From a virus: DNA of 35,992 nucleotides. The notes under the pieces were generated by a model that worked only from the letters and a program-made list of their open reading frames with translations, had not been told where the DNA came from and ran no database searches. The stretch is from positions 1-35,992 of the IMG/VR virus record IMGVR_UViG_3300047678_000039, one strand, 5' to 3'. Positions 31,410-35,992 of this stretch are shown in pieces; within the stretch, counting starts at the first letter, position 1, and every line of letters starts with the position of its first letter. The translations under genes were made by a program, and so were the position numbers.

Positions 31410-31455
31410 ACTCCAGTTTGCCCTGAAGCCTCTTTGGCGCAGGACAAACTGGAGT
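31410..31455 (-). promoter_or_regulatory. Hairpin that sequesters the ribosome-binding site of the 124-residue gene
   Basis: On the minus-strand RNA, ACTCCAGTTTG pairs with CAAACTGGAGT (11 perfect pairs). Inside, a T-G wobble and CCTG/CAGG extend the stem to 16 pairs, and GCC/GGC closes an AAAGA loop beyond a small internal bulge. The 3' arm contains the GGAG used by GTG 31404, paired with the 5' ACTCC. No T run follows, so this is not an intrinsic terminator. It should block translation unless opened by a protein, ribosome movement or RNase. Confidence 0.75.
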
Positions 31456-31484
31456 GGAACGGCTCGCGAAATACTTACTTATGG

Positions 31485-33377
31485 TTAGAGCGCGATTTGC
31501 TGATCGGCCACGAAGTCGTCCTTGTGGGTGACCACGATGATCTGGGTCAGGAACTGCTTCAGGGACTGCAGCGTGTTGTGGGTGGTGGAGGCCCGGTCGC
31601 TGTCCATGTCCTTGTCGATCTCGTCGCCCATGAAGATCGGCAGCACCTTGCTCGTGAGAACCTGGCCCAGGCCGATCCGCAGAGCGAGGTTCACGACCGA
31701 CTTGCCCGACCCCGAGAGGGTCTGAAGCGGCTGACCATCGACCACGATGTTGAAGTCGTGATCCACAGCCACGTGCCGGCGTTCGCCGCCCGTCATGCTG
31801 GCGAGCAGGCTCGATGCCGCCACCGACAACGCCGGAGCCAGCTCCTGCTTCACCCGCAGACGGGTTGCCTTCAGAGCATCTGCGCCACGAGAGTACCCCT
31901 CGGCCGCATCACGCTTATCGGCCACTCGCTGTACCAGCTCGGTGTAGCGCGCTGCGTCGTTGCGATACCGATCAAGGTATCCCTCGTAGGAGCGGGCGTC
32001 ACTGGCTCGAGTCCGTAGCGCGAGAAGGTCCGTGGAGCGGTCTTCCATTGCCTCAACAGCTCGTCGCGCACCCTCGTAGGTATCCATTTCCGAACGATAG
32101 CGAGAAACTCGCTCGTCGTAGATGGCGCGATCCGACTGGTATGCTCGTGCAGCTCGAAGGTCTCCTGCGCGGTCAGCTGGCACTTGAATGTCTGCAAGCC
32201 GGTTGAGAACTCCAACTCGATCGTCGGTATGGGCATGGGCGAGAATTTCCTTCTGCATATTGGGGATGGTGAACTCGGCCACCTCAGCGAGCGGCTCGGC
32301 CCACAGTTCGTGACGACGGAACTGGCCCGTGATCTGGGCCACCGTCAGCTCGGGCTGGTTGCCCTCGGCGACAGCGAGGATCGCGGCGTCGATGTTGGGC
32401 ACGAAGTGATGCTGGCAGGCCGGGCAGTCGATGGCCTCGCGACCGGCGACCTGGGCCTTGGCATCCCACACCATCTCCATTGCCTTCAGGTCCTTCACCG
32501 AATACTCCGGCTTCGGACCACGGCGTGAGACCTCAGCCGCGTAGGTCTGGTAGGCCAGAGCCTTCTCCAGATCGCCGCGGCTGACGGTTGCCTCGGGCAT
32601 CCCTGCGAGCTGCCCCTCAAGCCGAGCCTTATCCTGCAGCGCCTTCTGTCGAACGGCCTCGTGCTCTTCGAGCGCGGCGACGTCGGTGTGATCCGGTGCG
32701 ACAGGCGCGGTCGGCTCCACAGGCTCCTTGACCAGCAGGAGCTGGTCGCGCTTCTGCTGGTGAGCCTGAACGTCGGCCAGGGTCTGTTCCAGGTTCAGGC
32801 TCGGCTCGTAGTCGTCTGGCTCCACCGGCTCGACCGGCTCAGCCATGCTGACGGCGAGGTTGGCCGCGACCGTCTCGTGCATCTTGGCCTCGGCCTTCAC
32901 TTCCTTCTCGATCGTCTCGATCACGTCGAGGCCGATGAGCTGGTCGACCATCGTGCGGCGCGCGGTCGGCTTCATCTCGGTCAGACGGCCAAGGTCGCCC
33001 TGCTGTGCAGCGCAGGCGACGTTGAAGACGTCCAAGCCAAAACCGAGCAGCGCCGGCACGGCCTTGTTGATGGCGTCAGCCCCAACGGCTTCGATGTTGC
33101 CATCGATCCACAGGGTCTCCTTCTTCGCGCGCTCGATGAGAACAGATTTCCCACGAGCCTCGAAAGCGAGAGTTGCGGCGAGCGATTTGTAGTCGCTGGC
33201 CTGACCACGCAGGGCTTTCGACCCAAATAGGCAATAGCCGATCATTTCAATGATGAGGGTTTTTCCCTTTTCGTTTCTTCCGGTGATGGCGGTTAACCCC
33301 GGTGCGAACTCAATCTGGTTCTCGAAGCACCTGCCAGTGGTAGGGAACTCGACCTTGTAGTTCAGACTTTTCAACAT
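31485..33377 (-). CDS. Rad50/SbcC-like SMC-family ATPase
   Basis: A 630-residue protein. Residues 33-40 (GRNEKGKT) are Walker A; VACAAQQGDLGRL carries the Q-loop; CPAC (318-321) sits between coiled coils as a zinc hook; LSGSGKSVVNLALRIGL is the ABC signature; PIFMGDEIDKDMD is Walker B with D-loop; VVTHKDDF is the H-loop. Such ATPases act with a Mre11/SbcD nuclease to process DNA ends, like T4 gp46. No partner nuclease is next to it. ATG 33377 has GGAG 8 bases upstream. It is the first gene of the minus-strand cluster and diverges from the lysis genes. Confidence 0.88.
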   Translation of the reverse strand: MLKSLNYKVEFPTTGRCFENQIEFAPGLTAITGRNEKGKTLIIEMIGYCLFGSKALRGQASDYKSLAATLAFEARGKSVLIERAKKETLWIDGNIEAVGADAINKAVPALLGFGLDVFNVACAAQQGDLGRLTEMKPTARRTMVDQLIGLDVIETIEKEVKAEAKMHETVAANLAVSMAEPVEPVEPDDYEPSLNLEQTLADVQAHQQKRDQLLLVKEPVEPTAPVAPDHTDVAALEEHEAVRQKALQDKARLEGQLAGMPEATVSRGDLEKALAYQTYAAEVSRRGPKPEYSVKDLKAMEMVWDAKAQVAGREAIDCPACQHHFVPNIDAAILAVAEGNQPELTVAQITGQFRRHELWAEPLAEVAEFTIPNMQKEILAHAHTDDRVGVLNRLADIQVPADRAGDLRAARAYQSDRAIYDERVSRYRSEMDTYEGARRAVEAMEDRSTDLLALRTRASDARSYEGYLDRYRNDAARYTELVQRVADKRDAAEGYSRGADALKATRLRVKQELAPALSVAASSLLASMTGGERRHVAVDHDFNIVVDGQPLQTLSGSGKSVVNLALRIGLGQVLTSKVLPIFMGDEIDKDMDSDRASTTHNTLQSLKQFLTQIIVVTHKDDFVADQQIAL

Positions 33378-33389
33378 GCAGGATACTCC
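33378..33389. promoter_or_regulatory. 12-bp divergent gap holding both ribosome-binding sites
   Basis: Only GCAGGATACTCC separates the ATG of the minus-strand ATPase gene from the GTG of the first lysis-cassette gene. AGGA serves the plus gene (6-base spacing), and GGAG on the other strand serves the minus gene (8-base spacing). Any promoter for either gene must lie inside the other's coding sequence or further away. Confidence 0.7.
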
Positions 33390-33779
33390 GTGAACGACCA
33401 GCAACACTCGATCGAAGTCAAGGCGCTGGTGGATGCAATTACCTCGTCCAATAAGCGTCCGGACGAGGGTTTGGCTCTAGGGAAAAACGTCAACATCTTA
33501 CTTATGAGTGCGATTGGTGCTGCCGGCGCGCTCGTCTGGAGTGTTGTCGCGCCTTCGGCGAACATCACCGACCTTTCGCGCCAAACTGCCGAGATCCGAA
33601 CGACCGTCCTCGAGATGCGGACGATGTTTACCGACCTCTCGCAGAAGCTCGACAAGAGCCAGGCGGCTCAGTCGGAGCAGCAGGCCAAGCTGGTTGGCCT
33701 CGAAGCCAAAGTCACCAGCAACAGCGACAACATCGAAAAGCTCTCCGAGCGGCTCTCTGACATGGAGCGCAAGTGGTGA
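33390..33779 (+). CDS. Membrane-anchored coiled-coil protein of the lysis cassette
   Basis: A 129-residue protein. Residues 34-56 (VNILLMSAIGAAGALVWSVVA) form one membrane segment. Residues about 60-128 are a coiled coil (LSRQTAEIRTTVLEMRTMFTDLSQKLDKSQ, quoted as TVLEMRTMFTDLSQKLDK). It precedes the endolysin gene and ends within its GTG. A holin or holin regulator is possible, but class III holins are usually shorter. A membrane-linked scaffold is another option. GTG 33390 has AGGA inside the divergent gap. Confidence 0.62.
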   Translation: MNDQQHSIEVKALVDAITSSNKRPDEGLALGKNVNILLMSAIGAAGALVWSVVAPSANITDLSRQTAEIRTTVLEMRTMFTDLSQKLDKSQAAQSEQQAKLVGLEAKVTSNSDNIEKLSERLSDMERKW

Positions 33780-34456
33780 TCATCGCCAATCAGATCGACC
33801 TCGGTCTCATGAAGATCGCGTTCCCGACCAGCAAGGCCGCGGACCTGATCCCCTGGATCGAACCCTTCCAGAAGGCATGCAAGGAGTTCGGGATCGACAC
33901 GATCCGCGAGCTGGCCAGCTTCCTCGGTAACATCGCCGTCGAAAGCCAGGACCTCCGCAGCTTCTCCGAGAACCTCAACTACTCCGTCGCTGGCCTGCTC
34001 AGCACGTTTGGCCGTCACCGCATCACTGCGGCGGACTGCCAGCGTCTCGGGCGCAAGCCTGGCGAGGGTGCCCTCTCTCATGATCGTCAGCGTCAGATCG
34101 CCAACCTGATCTACGGTGGCGAGTGGGGCCGTATCAATCTCGGCAACATCAAGGCCGACGACGGTTGGAACTTCCGCGGGTACGGACCGAAGCAGCTGAC
34201 AGGCCGCGCGAACCATGAGGCATTCGCACGGGCCATCGGCAAGCGTGTCGAGGAGATCCCCGACTATATCCGTACCCGCGAAGGGGGCGCCCGATCGGCA
34301 GGTTGGTTCTGGAAGAGCCACAACCTGGACCCCAAGGCGGCTACCCCCGGCGTCGAAGACGATCGCAAGGCCATCAACGGGGGCTTTCTCGGAGTCGAAA
34401 TCTTGAAGAAGCGCTTCGACCTTCTGGTCGCTGAACTGCTGCGTCGGGGCTGCTGA
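33773..34456 (+). CDS. Endolysin, GH19 chitinase-like lysozyme
   Basis: A 227-residue protein. LASFLGNIAVESQDLRSFSENLNYS (about 45-69) has the Glu-containing AVES and SENLNY motifs of phage GH19 endolysins. GWNFRGYGPKQLTGRANHEAFARA (about 123-146) is the second family signature; each is quoted in part. It cuts the sugar backbone of peptidoglycan at lysis. No signal peptide is seen, so a holin is needed for export. GTG 33773 and GTG 33776 are adjacent, with GGAG at 33764-33767; 33776 has the better spacing. The stop overlaps the next ATG. Confidence 0.85.
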   Translation: MVIIANQIDLGLMKIAFPTSKAADLIPWIEPFQKACKEFGIDTIRELASFLGNIAVESQDLRSFSENLNYSVAGLLSTFGRHRITAADCQRLGRKPGEGALSHDRQRQIANLIYGGEWGRINLGNIKADDGWNFRGYGPKQLTGRANHEAFARAIGKRVEEIPDYIRTREGGARSAGWFWKSHNLDPKAATPGVEDDRKAINGGFLGVEILKKRFDLLVAELLRRGC

Positions 34457-34791
34457 TGGGCTGGCTCCGCAACGCGCTGTGCGCGATGATCAATCTGAAC
34501 GACGACCAACGCCAGACGATGACCACCTGGTCGATGTTGGGCGGTGCGATCGCCAGCACGGGCGTCATCGCCGGCCTGATCTACATCATGCGCTACTCGT
34601 GGCCGGATGCGATCATCCAGCTGCACGCCGCGCTGATCATCGGCGGGCTGTTCAATGTCATCTACGGCTTCATGGGCCTGGTCGGCATCATGGTCATTGC
34701 CCAGGCGGTGATCGCCATTGGTGGCAAGATGAAGGCGTCCTTCGGCGGGGCCTCACTCGAAGCTGAGGCTGAGAAACGTGATCACAACTAA
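34456..34791 (+). CDS. Holin candidate
   Basis: A 111-residue membrane protein starting at ATG in a TGATG overlap with the endolysin. Segments about 29-46 (LGGAIASTGVIAGLIYIM), 55-75 and 73-96 (LVGIMVIAQAVIAIGG) are hydrophobic, so two or three membrane helices are likely. The C-terminus is charged (EAEAEKRDHN), usual for holins. Position between endolysin and spanin genes supports a holin that triggers lysis. No dual-start motif was found. Confidence 0.68.
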   Translation: MGWLRNALCAMINLNDDQRQTMTTWSMLGGAIASTGVIAGLIYIMRYSWPDAIIQLHAALIIGGLFNVIYGFMGLVGIMVIAQAVIAIGGKMKASFGGASLEAEAEKRDHN

Positions 34792-35248
34792 ACTCCTCGG
34801 CTACGGCCTCGCTGGTTCACTTCTTATCTCTGGCGGTCTGGGCATCGCGTTGGCAGTTTCCAACCATCGTCTCTCGAGCGCAAAGGAGGTGATCCTAGTT
34901 CTTGACCGATGGCAAGACGGAGTGATTGGAAGCCTCCGTCTTGCCTCGGGAAACAACGAGGTCACCGCCGACACAGCTCAGCTGCAGATCGCCGCCCTCG
35001 GAAATTCTCTCGTCACACTGCACTCCAGCCTGAAGCAGAGCAACGACGCGGTCGACAAGCTGGCCGAGGACGCGGCCCGCGCTCAGGCTCTGGCTCAGAA
35101 AGAGGCTCAGGCTCGTGCCGCGGCGATCAAGAAGGCAGATCAACTGGCAGCACAGCTGCACGCGGGGGCAGCAACGTCAGTGGCACCGGAGGAGATCGAA
35201 GCCGAGATCCGCCGCACCCAGGACGAACTTTACGAGGCCAGCCTGTGA
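34778..35248 (+). CDS. i-spanin (Rz-like)
   Basis: A 156-residue protein with an N-terminal membrane anchor (LLGYGLAGSLLISGGLGIALAV, quoted in part) and a long Ala/Glu/Lys-rich coiled coil in the periplasmic part (KLAEDAARAQALAQKEAQAR). It should link the inner membrane to the o-spanin and fuse the membranes at the last step of lysis. GTG 34778 lies inside the holin gene. Its stop overlaps the start of the o-spanin gene in a GTGA junction. Rz proteins of this size are usual. Confidence 0.8.
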   Translation: MITTKLLGYGLAGSLLISGGLGIALAVSNHRLSSAKEVILVLDRWQDGVIGSLRLASGNNEVTADTAQLQIAALGNSLVTLHSSLKQSNDAVDKLAEDAARAQALAQKEAQARAAAIKKADQLAAQLHAGAATSVAPEEIEAEIRRTQDELYEASL

Positions 35249-35538
35249 AGCACCTACTCCTTGCCATCCTGCTGATCGGCATGCTCCCTCTCGCCGGCTG
35301 CGCGCACGTGACCCCGCCTCCGGTGATCAAGGAGGTCGCCGTCGAGGTGAAGGTTCCGGTTCAGGTTCCCTGCGTGAAGGATCGGCCGGGCGAGGTCACC
35401 GCGCTCAACACGGTCATCAGCCGCAGCGAGTGGGATGAGTTATCCACAGATCAGCGCGAGAAGCTGCTCGGATCGCAGAGCATGAACCGCAAGGGGTTCG
35501 GCGATCGACTGGTCGTCGCCACAGCTGGCTGCACATAA
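35245..35538 (+). CDS. o-spanin lipoprotein (Rz1-like)
   Basis: A 97-residue lipoprotein. KHLLLAILLIGMLPLAGC is a signal peptide with lipobox LAGC, followed by a Pro-containing stretch (HVTPPPVIKEVAVEVKVPVQVPC), quoted in part. It should sit in the inner leaflet of the outer membrane and bind the i-spanin. It is longer than lambda Rz1 and not nested within Rz; the genes only overlap by GTGA. A bidirectional terminator follows the stop directly, so it ends the lysis operon. Confidence 0.82.
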   Translation: MKHLLLAILLIGMLPLAGCAHVTPPPVIKEVAVEVKVPVQVPCVKDRPGEVTALNTVISRSEWDELSTDQREKLLGSQSMNRKGFGDRLVVATAGCT

Positions 35539-35569
35539 AAAGGCCCCCGTGATTAACGGGGGCCTTCTT
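35537..35569 (+). terminator. Bidirectional intrinsic terminator after the lysis operon
   Basis: AAAAA, GGCCCCCGT (35542-35550), loop GATTA, ACGGGGGCC (35556-35564), TTCTT. The 9-bp stem ends the lysis operon. With the A tract on the other side, it can also stop minus-strand transcripts coming from the att side. Confidence 0.88.
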
Positions 35570-35790
35570 CAATGTGGAACGAAGTCTCGGATCAGACGCT
35601 GGACCCTCTGGCGCATGAAGGTCAGGGCGTGGTCCTTGTTCTTCGGTGTGGAAGCCAGATCCATTGAGTGAACCGGGCCACCGTCTGGCAACGTGATCTT
35701 GAGCTTCTGGTGGCCATCGGTTCGAGACCGCGCCCAGCTTGGCGTTGACGACGTGCGGGCCGCGCGGCGAGTTCCCTGAAAGTCCCCTGA
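35569..35790 (-). pseudogene. Probable remnant of a small HicA-like gene
   Basis: On the minus strand one frame reads DGHQKLKITLPDGGPVHSMD through HALTFMRQRVQRLIRDFVPH and stops at 35569. This has the look of HicA-type small proteins (a His followed by strand and DG turn). No ATG or GTG precedes it in frame. A neighbouring frame reads GPHVVNAKLGAVSN just upstream, and one base removed near 35719 would join the two. I read it as a frameshifted, start-less leftover near the att site. The family call is weak and the stretch could be a false ORF. Confidence 0.35.
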
Positions 35791-35811
35791 AAATTCAGGG
35801 GCGTCCCTGAA
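35773..35811. repeat. TCCCTGAA repeats beside the att core
   Basis: TCCCTGAA occurs at 35773-35780, as TCCCCTGAA at 35783-35791 and as TCCCTGAA at 35804-35811, with an inverted TTCAGGGG at 35794-35801. The middle two form a short hairpin (CCCCTGA, loop AAAT, TCAGGGG). Such clustered repeats 60-100 bases from an att core are what integrase arm-type sites look like, but no integrase is available to test this. Confidence 0.5.
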
Positions 35812-35866
35812 TAAGTGCCGATTAGTTGTTTAGTTTCATGTGGTTAGGCAAGTTCACTCCTGAGCT

Positions 35867-35910
35867 TCCTAATCTGGGGGCCATGGGTTCGAATCCCGTC
35901 GGGCGCACCA
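35867..35910 (+). other. Attachment-site core: 3' part of a tRNA-Arg(CCT) gene
   Basis: 35868-35870 is the anticodon CCT in loop TTCCTAA; TCTGG follows as the 3' anticodon stem. ATGGG TTCGAAT CCCGT (35883-35899) is a good T arm, and CGGGCGC (35900-35906) is the 3' acceptor strand before ACCA. The upstream bases do not give the paired anticodon stem (TGAGC against TCTGG), D arm or acceptor 5' strand, so this is not a complete tRNA. It is the identity segment of an att site whose crossover lies in the anticodon loop. An imperfect inverted repeat at 35844-35872 overlaps its left end. Confidence 0.75.
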
Positions 35911-35921
35911 CCGCGGTCGGT

Positions 35922-35992
35922 TCAGTTCGCCTCGCCAGGCGGAACCACGCGAAACGGCAGTGGCACCAGTTCGATACCTTCCTCGAAGAGTT
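35922..35992 (-). CDS. C-terminal end of an unidentified gene, cut by the window edge
   Basis: Reading the minus strand from 35990, the sequence encodes LFEEGIELVPLPFRVVPPGEAN and then TGA at 35924-35922. The codons are GC-rich, as in a host gene or a phage gene. It lies just beyond the tRNA fragment, so in a prophage it would be chromosomal DNA next to the insertion site. It does not resemble the end of a tyrosine integrase, though only 22 residues are visible. Confidence 0.45.
   Translation of the reverse strand, partial: LFEEGIELVPLPFRVVPPGEAN

Noticed and set aside
31410-31455. Intrinsic terminator after the Rad50-like gene
   Set aside because: Stem is strong, but no T run follows on either strand, and the 3' arm contains the ribosome site of the next gene.
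35815-35910. Complete phage-encoded tRNA
   Set aside because: No D arm, and the 5' anticodon and acceptor strands do not pair with the good 3' half. GTGCCGA at 35815 pairs only partly with CGGGCGC and would make the molecule too long.
35922-35992. Integrase C-terminus next to the att site
   Set aside because: The 22 visible residues lack any feature of tyrosine integrase ends; host DNA is at least as likely.

Overview
The window is about 36 kb of a GC-rich tailed-phage genome, read from inside the portal gene to a phage attachment site. It carries the head, neck, tail, tail-tip, host-recognition and lysis genes of a long-tailed siphovirus. A minus-strand nucleotide-metabolism and DNA-processing block sits between tail and lysis genes. 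Near the right end (35867-35910) lies the 3' part of a tRNA-Arg(CCT) gene without its 5' part, as expected at a tRNA-targeted att site, followed by the end of an unrelated minus-strand gene. This suggests a prophage in an alphaproteobacterium, perhaps a sphingomonad or Caulobacter relative; the host is inferred from base composition, tRNA sequence and codon use only. No terminase, integrase, repressor or replication genes are in the window.

Layout. 1-1262: portal, apparently frameshifted near its left end. 1255-5592: five genes, mostly fibre- or adhesin-like, placed unusually between portal and prohead protease. 5661-10881: protease-scaffold fusion, decoration-like protein, major capsid protein, head-tail connectors and tail-completion genes. 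10878-12328: an inverted minus-strand island with a ribbon-helix-helix protein, a GIY-YIG homing endonuclease and a structural-looking protein. 12435-19100: major tail protein, a G/GT-type chaperone pair with a T-run slip site, and a 1684-residue tape measure protein with an embedded M15-like peptidase domain. 19102-28797: HNH endonuclease, gpM-, gpL-, NlpC/P60-, JAB- and gpI-like tail-tip proteins, a metallophosphoesterase, a gpJ-like tail-tip protein and two small distal tail proteins. 28819-29028: a small lipoprotein, then a bidirectional terminator.

29064-33377 (minus): Rad50/SbcC-like ATPase, a 124-residue HTH-like protein, two small membrane proteins, thymidylate synthase with an SH3/KOW-like N-terminal domain, and a dNMP kinase. 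These genes are mostly coupled by GTGA or very short junctions. 33390-35538 (plus): lysis cassette with a membrane/coiled-coil protein, GH19-type endolysin, holin candidate, i-spanin and o-spanin, ended by a bidirectional terminator. 35569-35910: a decayed HicA-like fragment, TCCCTGAA repeats and the att core.

Functionally, the plus-strand genes build the virion and release it, and the minus-strand cluster supplies dTTP and processes DNA ends. Start codons are mostly GTG, and many genes overlap by a few bases, which implies strong translational coupling. The strongest new-looking signals are a long hairpin that buries the Shine-Dalgarno of the 124-residue gene, a 12-bp divergent gap holding both genes' ribosome sites, the adhesin cassette inside the head module, and the inverted structural/homing island.
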